From: Albula goreensis
Lineage: Eukaryota; Chordata; Actinopteri; Albuliformes; Albulidae
Assembly: GCA_022829145.1 (NCBI GenBank)
Contig: CM040743.1
Span: 23,038,646 to 23,102,645 of the forward strand
Direction: 5' to 3'
Length of the DNA: 64,000 nt
Shown here: piece after piece, positions 44,276 through 56,655 of the stretch
Position numbering within the stretch: the stretch's first letter is position 1
Layout: every line of letters starts with the position of its first letter
Notes under the pieces: generated by a model
The model's database searches: none
Told to the model about the DNA's origin: nothing
What the model saw: only the letters and a program-made list of their open reading frames with translations
Made by a program: the position numbers and the translations under genes

Positions 44276-47200
44276 CTGGAACAAGACCAGGAAAGAGAAA
44301 CAGTGGAAGATTTAAAAGAGACTATGCAAGACTATGGGCCTGTTTCTTCAATATTCAGACTTTATTATTATAAGTGATATTTATTTTGCAGAGGCCATTG
44401 TCTAGGACAACGTAGAGCACTACTGTACAGAACAAAAGCACAATATACAATATGATCTGAAGAAAATAGCAGCCTTTAAAACTGATGCAGCATTAAAAAC
44501 TTGTAAACATTACCAGCTGCATCTCTTACCAAACTGATCTGTTTTACTGAAGGGGAAACAGGGAACTTACGAATCATAATTGTCTCTGAAGCCTTTGGCG
44601 AAAGGATTGTGGTCGATTTTCAGCTGCGTGATCTAGGAATCAGAAATAGTGCTTAGAGACCATCAATGAAACTTGGCAAAGCAAGCAAACAAGGTGGATA
44701 ACTAACTGGAAGAAACATGAATGTGGGGCAGCTTACATCCGTGTTCTGGTAAGCAGTGACGGCAATGAACTGGTTCTCAGGAAACGTGAAGGTTTGTGTC
44801 TTTGTTTCACCACTCATGTCCTCCACCCCATCCTCAGTGACCTCAACAATGTGAAGCCGAGGCTGATATTTGTGCAGAGACTGAAGGACAATCATCTATG
44901 AGAAAGTCAGAAATTATGATGTCAACAATGATTCATAAAAGGAAAGCGGCTGGAGGTAGGGGAGCCATTTTTTTATCCAGTGCACACTCTCCAATTAATA
45001 AACCACAACCTCCTCTGTCACACTGAGGCATTGGGTTGACATGGATGAAAATAATGGGATATTTTGGAAAGCAAAACATTTTCATGGGCGCAATAAGAGA
45101 ATAAGAGATATAGCTGAAACATCTCATATTGTATGCACTACATATATATGTATTATACATAAGAAATAAAACATTTTTGTTTTTAAGATTTTTTCCAAAT
45201 TGTCAATTTTGGAGGTAATCAGTAGAACAGTTTAATCAGTTTGGTTAAGGGAAAATAGCAGTAAAAGAGAGACAAAACAAGAGTTACAAGTTACAAGATA
45301 TATAATGACACCCATTGAAATGTAGTATGTAAATAAATACCAAACTGTGTTTAGGAATACCTGTGAGTTGTTGTTATTGGCACCTTTGTTGTTGGTCAGT
45401 TTCAACTTGCCAAATGAGATCTCCTGCCTCATCCAATGGGCTCCAGTGTTTGGCGATTCAGGGTGGACATACATCTTGTTTCCTACACAATATTTTGATA
45501 TTTTAATATTTTTGGACTCCAAATAGGCATAATATACAAATAAACATAGCCATTTTACACAAATTTTACAGTGTTTTAAATGCTAGCTTCTTTCCTATTA
45601 AATATTTGTGTTAATGCTTAACATGCCTCGCTAAATTTTAGTAATAATAATAACAACAGCAGCAACAACAATAACAACAACAATAATAATAATAATAATA
45701 ATAATAATGTACACAACAACGTAATAAAACAAAAATAAGATGTAAATACAAATCAATAATACTAAATCTCGACAGTCCGTGGGAAAAATTTGCAACAGTC
45801 TGACATGCAAATTAATACAGTTAACTTGGAACTGTTGCCTGAAAATTTTCATGCACACTTGACTATCAAGCGTCAAATGCATTTTTCACACTTTCTCTAT
45901 CAATTTTACCAGGTTATTGTGAGAAAAGTAGTTGACCGCGATAGTTTTGTTTACTGAGTCACAAGCACACCGGAATCTTCTAAGACAGAATAGCCTCTAT
46001 TGCTTACTCTACCATGTTACTATTTAGGAAAGCATACACTTCGTTTGTCATACATAAACCTAGCGTATCAACATCAGAAAATTACATTTTCATAATTTTT
46101 AAGCTCATAAAAATTACTCTCACTGACGCATTACCTTGCAGTCATTTTAGTCATCCATTCATGGTATGCATACATAAATATATTGTTTTTATTTATGAAT
46201 GATATACCAAAGAAAACATACATTAGATTAATAAAATCTGAATAGTACCCGAATTATAACAAATTGTACATTTTACCTTCATTTTCCAAAATAATAACAC
46301 ATTTTAAAAACTTTCACGTTTCCATCACTTCACAGGCTAATTAATATGCCCGCATCGCTTACTGAACTGTCTATTTACTATTCACAACTATACCAAAGAA
46401 AAATGGTTTTCATTAAAAAAAAAACAACTTAACGAAAAAGCATTAGAAAGACCTCAATGTCTTGAAGTTCTAAATTCTCTTTAAAATTGTCTTGCAATTC
46501 TACCTTGCATGTTATTATCCGCTTTTCCACAGGTGACCCACTTTCCTCCTTGAAATCGCCAATGGTTTGGATCCGCCAGCACAATTTCCACAAACACATT
46601 GTAATGACCGGTAAGGTTCAGCCCGGTGATGTTGAAACTGAGGAACGGGAACATCCGCCTGTAGACATCGATAAAAGCATACTCCATGCAACAATTTGCA
46701 ACGATACTTTGTGCATCCCTGCAGAAAATCTTATTAATCTTATAACATCGTCCAGGAATTTATTTCAACAGCGAGGTGCAAGAAAACATTACACGGCAAT
46801 TCAAATATAGTCAGCGTCTTTTAAAAATAACAGCCTAAATCAAGCTAACTTCAAGACAAATATTCGAGACAAATATGTTTACAATTGAAAGGACTTTTTT
46901 TTTACTTGTCCTCAAAGCAAACGATCCTTAAACTGAAAAACAAACAAATGCACGTCTAAACAGTTGTACATTCTAACACAAAATCAAATGCGTTTTTAGA
47001 GTGCTGTAATATGATATTCAAGAGGACTTTAAGATAAATTGACAAGATTCTTAGGGCATAATTCAGACCTGCGCTAAAGTGCTTTTTTCGTAATTTACCG
47101 TTGAGAAAATGCACTAAAGCGCTAAATTCGGCCCTTAATGATTACGGTCGTATAATAAGGAATAGAACAAAACGAAATTATTACACATTTTGGACTGCCA

Positions 47201-47994
47201 TCTCCTAAAACATATATGCTTAAAAATGGACAAAATATTTTTTTTATATAGCCTATATATAAATGTTATGGCAGAGTGTCCACCAGAGCCGTCACATCTG
47301 CCTACCTGCCCTGTTTTGTGATAATCATCTCCGTCTGATGTCGGTGAAACTTCAGCCACAGCGGTCGGTTGCAGAGGTAGACCTGCGCTCTAAGGCCAGC
47401 TCCTGACCCTGCGATAGGCATGGAGCCGATACTTGAACCTGTCCCAGGGTAAGAGGGGTAGAGACAACCCGGACCTTGTCCAAACTGATAACCTGCGCCA
47501 AACTGACTTCGCCCGGCACAAACGGCAGACGAAAACCCCGTCGGTGGCAGGACAGATCCATAGTGAAGCGATGCAGAATACCTGGATCCATTTGACCCGG
47601 TATAGACTGTCCCGGTCTGCCCTGCATAAGGAAAGAGGGAACATGCATTCGCAACATCGGAGGACGGCTGAGATGACGAAATGAAGTACCTATCAGAACC
47701 AAGTTCATCTGTGCTGTAACGGCGGACAGTTGAGAGGTCGTCCTCAACAATGACCGGTGAACTTTTTCTTCCATCGGGAGCGGATTTATTCCCGGAGAAC
47801 GTCTCACTTTCTCCCTCACTCAGCATCGCACTTCCCCCTCCGCTTAAATACTTTTTGGGTTCTGTCCGATTAACCTCCTGAAATTCTAGCTGTGCTGACC
47901 CAGGACTATTATTATTACTTTCGGATGAAGCGATATTATAAAACGTCTTCGGCAAGTTGACGGGTGCGCTGGGCAAAATTGACTCCAGCTGCAT
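43531..47994 (-). CDS. eomes: eomes (eomesodermin, T-box transcription factor), complete, 6 exons
   Basis: Nuclear T-box factor that activates mesendoderm genes downstream of Nodal in early embryos and later acts in intermediate neuronal progenitors and T/NK cells (family knowledge). Six exons total 1,932 nt, 643 residues, slightly shorter than mammalian Eomes. Seen: N-terminus [21 protein letters not shown]-box from about residue 202 ([20 protein letters not shown]) to about residue 396 ([10 protein letters not shown]), with [40 protein letters not shown] and [11 protein letters not shown]; then a Ser/Pro-rich activation region ([20 protein letters not shown]) and end [17 protein letters not shown] near the C-terminus holds an IKCE SUMO-type motif. 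Eomes rather than Tbr1 or Tbx21 by the N-terminal NLPKTFY and the whole C-terminus. In a teleost it is probably eomesa. Confidence 0.97.
44571..44632 (-). CDS. eomes: eomes exon 5, end of T-box
   Basis: 62 nt: [20 protein letters not shown] plus two bases. This is the C-terminal T-box helix that enters the minor groove. The acceptor is TTCCTAG|ATC and the donor TC|GTAAGT. Confidence 0.97.
44737..44895 (-). CDS. eomes: eomes exon 4, T-box
   Basis: 159 nt, 53 whole codons: [53 protein letters not shown]. The acceptor is CTCATAG|ATG and the donor GAT|GTAAGC. Confidence 0.97.
44896..45360 (-). other. eomes intron 3
   Basis: 465 bases, AT-rich, nothing recognised. Confidence 0.85.
45361..45482 (-). 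CDS. eomes: eomes exon 3, T-box
   Basis: 122 nt: [40 protein letters not shown]. It holds the DNA-contacting [12 protein letters not shown] and KLTNNKG segments. The acceptor is TGTGTAG|GAAAC and the donor CAG|GTATTC. Confidence 0.97.
45483..46503 (-). other. eomes intron 2
   Basis: 1,021 bases, AT-rich, containing the ATA/ACA trinucleotide repeat at 45642-45708. Confidence 0.85.
45642..45708. repeat. (AAT)n and (AAC)n trinucleotide microsatellite
   Basis: Interspersed AAT, AAC and AGC units ending in a pure AAT run. Confidence 0.95.
46504..46658 (-). CDS. eomes: eomes exon 2, T-box
   Basis: 155 nt: [51 protein letters not shown] plus one base. The acceptor is TCTACAG|GCGG and the donor CAAG|GTAGAA. 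GHYN replaces the usual AHYN; a small change in a surface loop. Confidence 0.97.
46659..47305 (-). other. eomes intron 1
   Basis: 647 bases. It contains an 81-bp MITE-like element at 47054-47134 and is otherwise AT-rich. Confidence 0.85.
47054..47134. mobile_element. 81-bp MITE, PIF/Harbinger-like
   Basis: Imperfect terminal inverted repeats: the left end GGGCATAATTCAGACC then GCGCTAAAGTGC matches the reverse complement of the right end, GGGCCGAATTTAGC then GCTTTAGTGC. It is flanked on both sides by TTA (47051-47053 and 47135-47137). GGG-starting ends and a three-base TWA duplication are typical of PIF/Harbinger elements. There is no coding capacity, so it would be a non-autonomous copy. Confidence 0.6.
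47306..47994 (-). CDS. eomes: eomes exon 1
   Basis: 689 nt, 229 codons plus two bases. It starts at MQLESILPS, the conserved Eomes N-terminus, which fixes the ATG. It carries the variable N-terminal region ([20 protein letters not shown]; Gly/Ser/Tyr-rich residues 120-200) and the first T-box strand to MIITKQGR. The donor is GGCAG|GTAGGC. Confidence 0.97.
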
Positions 47995-48200
47995 GATTTA
48001 AACAAAAAAAAATTTAGAGGAAAAACAAAAGAAGTCCAACTAAATAAAAGGCAGCCAAAAAGCAAGGACTGCTGCTCTTGGTATCTATCTTCTCTCTGTG
48101 CGTTTCCCTGCTGCTCACCACGGTTGACCTAGTCAGCCACACCTCCAGATTTTCACAACTCCTGTTATAATCTGCAAGTGATAAAATTGTTTCGGGGCTC

Positions 48201-48207
48201 TTATATA
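48201..48207 (-). promoter_or_regulatory. eomes TATA box
   Basis: TATATAA on the minus strand (read from 48207) about 207 bases upstream of the ATG. It implies a start near 48172 and a 5' UTR of about 180 bases. A CCAAT box (48304-48308, minus strand) lies about 100 bases farther upstream, a normal spacing. Confidence 0.6.
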
Positions 48208-48303
48208 CGATCGCCTTATTCACACTTACAATGTGCGGCAAGCATCATGGGCGGTGCTTCTGAATTCCCATGGTATTGCCAACATACTTCGATTTCCTCT
48301 CCT

Positions 48304-48308
48304 ATTGG
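48304..48308 (-). promoter_or_regulatory. eomes CCAAT box
   Basis: CCAAT on the minus strand in GGCCAATAGG context, about 100 bases upstream of the TATA box. Confidence 0.45.
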
Positions 48309-49085
48309 CCGAACGTACTGACATTAATTTAATTAGACAAACATTGATTAACAGAGGTTGCTACAGGGCTATCTGAAGAGCTATGATATGAATACATAAC
48401 ATGCATTGATATTTTTTTTTCATAAGGCGCTTAATATTTGGTTTATGTACATTTTAAACAATTATTCGTTAATCCGTTTCGAAATTCAACTTTGAAATTA
48501 ACACAACAAACAGTTTTATTTCAGCAAATTCACAGGCAAAGAGAGACTATGGAAATAATTAAATAATTTAAAAATACTCCTAGCGAACGGACTCTTGAGC
48601 AGTTAGGTTGCGTGGACAAGAAATTGAGCGGCCCTAACTAGATGTTATATTTTTAATTAACTCTGGTTTACATAAAGAGGATTGCACTCTTCGATTTTCC
48701 TGCGTTTTCCTAAAAGAATGTCTGATCACAAAAGACGCTTTAGTTTCAGTGGCAAAGATCTTATATTAAAAACATTTTTCATATGGAGGACTTCACCACA
48801 GACTCGTGCTGACTGTTGTTGTTAGCGCGCTAATTAACCATGGTATGTGTCTAAAGATTAAACGTGTTTCTTCGCCTTCTGTTTATTTATGCGTAGGCCA
48901 CGACCTACAAACTGAAACTTCAATATGAGTGGGCTATACAACAATATAGAATGCCAAAGTTCACCTTTATAAATTAAATTTTATCCGCGTAAATACAAAA
49001 CATAACGTATATTTAAAAATAGTATTACATTTCATCATGTTTGTCTTAATTTTGTTTTGGTAGGTATTCATCTGCACGATTGAGG

Positions 49086-49102
49086 TTTTTTTTTTTTTTT
49101 TT
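49086..49102. repeat. poly(T) run, 17 bases
   Basis: Uninterrupted T run about 0.9 kb upstream of the eomes TATA box. Confidence 0.9.
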
Positions 49103-51394
49103 CAAAACCAGTGACAAAACGTAAGTATCACTCTGTTTATTGAAAGTATTCGACCCAAGCGAAAGTGATGAGAGGCGAAGAACATTCGCTCAGAACATGT
49201 GTTGCCTGCCGTGCTGACTTTCATTGCCTCGGAAAATGTTTCATTCTCAAACTCTGCCTCGTCCAGTCTGTGTCTGAGAAACTTACTGTACAAATAGCTA
49301 ATTATCCCATACAAACATACAGTATTGGCACACATCATAAGTTTCAATAAGAACTGGGTAGGCAACCGACCTAAACAATAAAACAGCTTTTTTTAAATGT
49401 TTTCAAAATAAAAATATTTGTTTTTGGCAAGTGATGCAAGTCGAAAAATTACCAACTGTAATCTTTTACAAATACAAAAAACAAGCTAATACAAACTAAT
49501 ATATCAAAAAAATTGATCGGGATGATTAAACGTACTGCAAATGCACAACTTTTGATCGTGCATTTGATGAAATCACAAATGTGTAAAAAGCAATTTAAAG
49601 TTGATTGCCAGAGGATAATAATCCATTCGTACTAGGGGAGAGTGCCGAATGCAAATCCCACAGGATCGTCCTTCTACAAGCAGAAGGAAAACGGCCAATT
49701 ATTTTTCCGTCTGAGGTAACTCGTGATATAGCGCGAAGAGACAGCCCGGCAAGAAAGCACAGCATTATTAAAACTGCTAATACACACGCGCACCGGTGAT
49801 ATGGAAATGCATCGAGAATCCTATGGGTCACGTAAGGCTTCCGTGGGTCAAAACTACTGTGACCACAACTGGACACACGCTGTGTGCAATTACATGAAAC
49901 CGGCAATGAATAAATATCGTCATATTTTATTTCCATTAATCGACAAGTTGGGGAATTGTTTACATTAATTTGCGTTATATATTTGTATTTATGTTCCATT
50001 TTATTTCGTCTAAATATTGACAACCATACCTTTGAAATGTTTTTTTTTATCTCTGTGATGGTGATAGGTGTCAATACTAGGCATGGATTACGGGTTATTT
50101 TGAGTAGAATAAGATACTCTGTTGAAAATCAATCTTTGAATGCCAAAAAACCTGCAAAAAGTGGAATATTCGATGGGCTAACAGAGAATCAGAATAAATA
50201 AATAAATAAATATAGAAATAAGTGTATGTAAAAAATGATTGTCTCAAAAGACAATGTCCATGCTGATCATTGGTCCGTTCTTAAAGAAAAATATTCCCTA
50301 TTAAATTTCTCACATCTGGTTATCAGCGCTCTCTTGTGATAGCGGGGCGCATAAGCACATGGTAAAGACCACAACTGTAATCGTTCTTCATTAGACTTAT
50401 GTTAGGAGACTAAACTTGAGAACAACACCAAGGCATCTTTTTACCTTACATTACAGTATATTATTGCATTAGTATGTGCAATATGTAACTTTTAAAATTA
50501 TATTTTAAAAATGGTTTGGGATGTGATAGTGATGATGAAAATGGTGATTATGGTGACTATGTTGAAAGTCTAGCTATAGCTTTTTTGTTAGACTTTAATA
50601 ACAGCCATTCTAACACAAGGAATTGAGATATTCATCAGAAAGTGACAGACCTTTGTAGGTATGGCATTTATTTCCATTCCTTTTTAATTGTATCTTGAAT
50701 CATATTGAGTGTCAAGCATAGTGCTTGCACATAAAATGCCAAGGCAATATGGCACAGATCAAGTGCTGACAGTATCACCTTCACATATATCATTCATTGG
50801 AATGGGTGTGTGAAGTATGTGATATGTACAATGACAATGGATGTCTCACCGTATGGGTTAGGTTATTACACATTCCTTATGTGTAGGTTCTTGAACTGAG
50901 CACTGGCCACATCTGACAATAACAGTCCAATGGGCCACCTGTTGCTATGACCACCACCTACTGATAGCTTTAATTTCAGAAGGATGACTCTCTTTGTAGT
51001 CAGGTGTGAAGCAAAACCAAGTTTGGCTGAGATATCCCACCAGCCTTTTCTCTATCCTGCTGAGTAAGTATGCGTGTGAAACCGAAGCACTTGCCTGCGT
51101 AAATGCAAGAGCACAGTACAGCCATGTCTGTTTTCTGGGGGCTGATATGTTTGAGCCACCGTATAGTTACCCCATCCTCATAATTTCTCTTCAATCACCA
51201 GTCAGCCATATTTTATGAGCACACTGTATACTTTTACCTATGAGTGTGAATTGATCACTTTTCAGCATATTATATAATCCATATAATACCATACATATAT
51301 TGCATATATTTTTGAACATTGAGCAGCAATACTGTTTGTGAAGTATTTGTGTAGATTTGAATGATTTAAATGAGTATGGAGTGGGTGTGTATGT

Positions 51395-51515
<121 letters not shown>

Positions 51516-54500
51516 TGCTAGATGGGAGTATGGTGGGAGGAATTGGGGAAAAGGGACAGAAATCTGTGAAAAGCTATGCGAGAGCACACAGGTGGAAGAC
51601 GATTGACTCATTGGTGTAAAGAGGACATAAAAATATGCCCACTGGGTGTTTTGAGGAGGTTTTGTGGTGAGGAATGGTGGGATATGTCAGTCAAGGCCTT
51701 GGTGGTCTGGGAGGTCCCAGGATGCACTTTTGTCTGCGTAATTGTCCATCCCTGATGTGAAGATTGACGCATGGCCGCTTGTCATTTATGAACTGATTTT
51801 TTTTTACCTCCTTCCTCTCTACAACAAATACCCCATGAAATCTACAGGGGGAATTTTTTACAAATTACTGCGGTGGAAGAGAGCGGGGGTTGAAACAGGG
51901 TAACTCAAAATCAATACTTTCCTTTTAGACTTGTAGGGGTGAATCCACGAGGGATAGTCTTTTATGTTCTTTTTCCTCAATCTCAGAGGCTTTGCTTAAA
52001 GTGACATGTAGTGTCCAGAACACAACCAAGTCTAACAAACCTTTTACAGAGTATAGCTGAGGCCCCTCTTCTATGGAGCTACACACTAAAATTTGTGGCA
52101 GAGATACTTGAGCAGTTTGAAGCGCACCCTAAATTAAAATTCACTTTGGAATTGGTCCCACTGATGAATTGCTACTCCTACTTACTCAAGTAATGGTTGT
52201 CAAATGGAGATGGATCATCAGGCCACTAACCATCAGAGAATTGTGAAGAAAAAAAACAGCAATCACAGCCACTGATGGGATCAAGGGAGGCTGTAACTAA
52301 TTCTATGGGCATAAATGCAGACCTTGATTGTATCAAATCGGAGGAAACAAGATATAACTGAGACAGATTTCTACACAGTCAAGGCAATATCTCTTTCAAC
52401 TGTTAATAGAATAGAATCTAAAGTGTGTGTTTAATTCTGACGGAAGCGTGACTGTACACAAAGGCATGAGAAACTGCCAGAGCTGGACACAACCTATTGA
52501 AACACTGCATGGATAATTTCTAGTGGTTGCTTGATTTCAATCCAGGACAGTAGATTGATTAACAGTCTCTCTGCAGGAAGGCTTAATAGTCATCACATCT
52601 GATTCTTTACCCCCACCTTCTCACTAACTTCACACTGACTTCACACTAGCGGATGACGAAGGAGTGGCCATGCACTGTCTACACGGACATGAGAAAGACC
52701 TGGAAAGATACATGCTCACAGATAAGCTCGACCATCTGCCCTGCACCAGTTTAGCGGCATATTATTTTACAGTCAAACTGCAATAAATTAGTTATAAATG
52801 ACCAACAGAAAAAAAAATGGTTCAGCATTCCAAGACAATTCTTGCTAACATGTGGAATTAAGATAACTTGCCAGCACAATGCAGAATAGGTATATGTAAA
52901 GACAGAAATGTACTTCAGGCGACATATGTGGAAAGCAGGCCATAGAAATTGTATATATTTTGTATTTATTTTCTGAAAATGTGTTTTTCTGATTTCTGCT
53001 TTGTACCAATCTTTTCCCACTATGTTTAACAGTTCCCATAAATAATACACTAATAATAAACCTGGTATTTTTAGGTACGCATTTTTACTAATGAGCAGCA
53101 GTCATTGGCTGCATGTAGCCGGAGAGAGAAAATCAAAGCCACAGACCTACAGATTGGCAGGCCTCTGACCTGTCACATCACACATATACGCACAGACAAG
53201 ATGTGACACTAAAATTTCATTGCACCCCGAGCAGCGATCTATTTACACCCATAACTGCTCCCTCTCAGAATATCTGGACTATCAAATGACAGTACAGAGA
53301 ACTGGGACAAACCACGCGACACTTCATCCTCAGCGTGTAGCACACGCAGTTGTGTCCTGCATTTACAGAAAATAGTGAAGACCTGCTTATATTCAACAAT
53401 AGAATTGATAGTGGATTCCTGTGTTAATTTGAATAATCAGACGCTGGGAAATCGTCACATGTGCACCTGTGTATCTTATGGGTTAGCAGGAGTATAGTAA
53501 AAATTAAACTGATACAAACTACTTCACAACCGATCATTACATTTTACTGTCATGTTTTACAGTTCGTCGTATGCATGAAGAGAATATCATGGGGTAATGC
53601 TGCTTTTCATATGAACTAATTATTGATACAGAGGATAACAGTTAAGCAAGCTTTGCCACGTTTGTAAAAGAAAAAAAAATCTAAAACCAATCCCACAGTT
53701 GTCAAAGCCTTTTGAAGAAGAAAACAAAATAAATGTGATTTATATAGCTCATACACATAGAATCGTTACAAATGAGGTTGGAGTTAACATCCTATCGTAA
53801 AGGAACTCCTGTTTTGACCCGTCAGCATGTTGGCTGACCACCTATAACAATCTCAGTGTGTTTCAGCTGACCTTCGATGGCCCTAGGCCAGGGGCAGCGC
53901 GACAGGAGAAGGGAAGTCTTACCATATTGTTGTCAGACCAGATAATCAGCAGAGCACATGAAAGGAAAACATTCCAGATTTTACGGGCCAAAAACGGCGG
54001 CAATGGCCATTGCTTGAGAGTGAATTGATGTTCCTCAGTGCAAAGACTAATAACGCAGTCTCATTAGCGGATCTCTGCGCACGAGACCCCCGGCAGGAGG
54101 CATGCTGGGAAACAGACCAACTGCAGCAAGCTTCTGCTGTCCCGTTCTCCAAAACCTTTTTATTCTCTAGTGCTCCATTCTCCTCTTCTTTGCTTTAACA
54201 TTTGGGATACTTACTACGCTTAATAATTCCTGCCCATAGTTTAAAACATCACAGAAATGTATCCTTATGATTTTTATATATAATCATACTGTAATACATT
54301 ATAAGAATATTGAGCATGTTCCCATGGCTCCAAGCCAGCACCTGCAATGCAAGAACCATGACCAGCATTATCTTCCACAGGCTTTCTCTCCCACAGCGCA
54401 GTCAAAACAACATAAAAACTGTATATCTCATCTGATAATATGGAGATAGGTCATTTTCAGATACTATAATGACAAATTAACATCATATGTTTTTCTTTAA

Positions 54501-56586
54501 CACACAACTGTAATTTCACTAGAGATGATAGTTTAGATACCTCAACAACCTTAAACTCCACAGCAAGGAACAACAACAAGGGGACTCACCAGGTATCTTA
54601 TGGGGATTAGCTGTTAGTGCAAGATCAGAGTAATACCTAAACAAGTGCAGCATTCATTTGCTTTGCAGTTACCTTTAATCAAGGCAGCTTACATGACTAT
54701 ATTTTCCATTTTTGCAGCCAGGTACTCAGGAAAGAATTTCACAGAATTTCAGCTTGCTACCTTTTATTTTGACAACCAATCTTTTGATTTGCAGACCAAT
54801 ATAACATAAATGGTCAAAAAGGATGAGCACAATGTTATGACTGGACTGAGCCTATTGTGGTTAGCAGGACTGCATAAATTCTTTTTTTTTTTGAAAAAGC
54901 AAAAATACTCTTAGTATTGATATGGTAGTGTCACAGCTCGACTAGCTTGCCCATCAAATAGGCATGGACATATTTATAGATATGGGTGGATATAATGCAA
55001 GTACAAAAAATATTCAACAAACACATGAGTTGATTTTACACTACCCTGAGCTAAGCTCCTACACATCAGCTGAGCTGTCTGTGTATGAGTGTGTGTGTGT
55101 GTGTGCGTGTATGTGTGTGCATGTGTGGACATGTATTATTGCATTATTTAATACAGTGGGTCTTGTACTTCCATGTAATTGAAATGTTGTCCACAGTGAT
55201 GTTAATCCAACGTAAGGCCCCCGAGCCGTGAGAAATTACATCTCCGTGCTTACATTCAGCACACAGGGGTTGCTCAGGGATCAAAGCTCCTTATCAGAAT
55301 GGGGGTATGCACGCTGCCCACCTGTTGTGCTTGATCCAATAACTCCCATCATGACTCGATGTTACACCTTTACAGAAAGAATCAGTAAAGCCCAGAGAAA
55401 GATATGATGCATGGTGTGTATTGGAGAGGATGGAAGAATATCTGTTGTTTGTTTGGTTGAAATGGGGAATTTCACTACCTGAAGGTAATATGGATGCTGT
55501 GCTAGGCTGCATGGTGGAGGTATTAGAAAGTTCGCAACATTTACAAATGACTGAGAAATGCAGAGAAGGTAAGGAATGATCAAATCATTGGATTAAATTG
55601 GGCTGCTTGGCCAAGACCCATCAACATTTGTCCTTAGCTTTGAATCACAGATCAACGGAAAGGTACCTCCATTTTTAACAGGCAACATTTTTGTCTTTGA
55701 ATTGCTTCTTTTGATTGGAGTGCTAAAGCAATTTCGCAACAAATGCAACATTTTTCTGGAACCATTAAAATGAAAAGTGAATGCGAACATATTGATTAAA
55801 AGTAGATCTTTTGAACATCTGAACGTGTAACCGAAAGAGTTTTTATGCATAGTTTGGCCAATCAAATTTCTTAGTCCCTTCCACACAAATTCCAGAGAAA
55901 TTATCAGTGCATATGGATAAAAAATTGACATTTGATAAAAACTTTGACAACACGTGCCACATGAGAAACATGAGGTAAGGAGGCAGAGATTAATTGTCCC
56001 TAAGAAAAGGTATTTGGACTGGATGCATTTGGCAGGGCAAGAGGAGTATACAACCTTGCACATCACTGAATCACAGTGACCAGATCACCCCCGGCACACA
56101 TCCCATAAGCACTATCGGGGCTGTACAAGGTGGGCTTTTATCACATTGGAAACACTGACTCTGAAATTGCGTTTCAGACTTTTATTTTTAGGACGGGGAA
56201 CACAGAGAGATTTACACCACAGCAATGTTCACCTCTTTCCTTGATGTAGTTAAATCGGTCAGTCAGAAGTGAGAATGTCAAATTTTGACACTTCTCGTTC
56301 ATGGTACGAAAGCCTCTAATGAAGCATGGAGGACAATAACTCCAACTGACGACAGAGGCACATGTCAAGGGAAGAGAGGTGATTCAATATTCATGTACAA
56401 TGGATTTAGGTTTAAATTCAGTGAGATTAATTTGTTTTTGTGGGTTGTTAAACATGTCCTTTAAACAAAGGAGTGGTACCTAGACTTCATACATCAAAAC
56501 CAAAAAATAAACGAATGCCTTTGTGAACAGCTGACCCTTTCATATTTTGCAGATTACGGTATTTGTATTGTCATGAAAGCAAGATG

Positions 56587-56655
56587 AAGCAGAGGTTAGG
56601 AGACTGAAAGGTTGCAGGGATCAAGTCTGGGTGTGACACTCTTGCTGTGTTTAGC
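56587..56655 (+). mobile_element. possible SINE head fragment
   Basis: Contains AAGGTTGCAGGGATCAAGTC followed by TGGGTGTGACACTC, similar in layout to a tRNA-derived SINE B box and following region. Short and diverged. Confidence 0.3.

Noticed and set aside
49595..50074. 159-codon minus-strand ORF upstream of eomes with a hydrophobic segment
   Set aside because: No family match and no promoter or splice evidence; the hydrophobic stretch alone is not enough.
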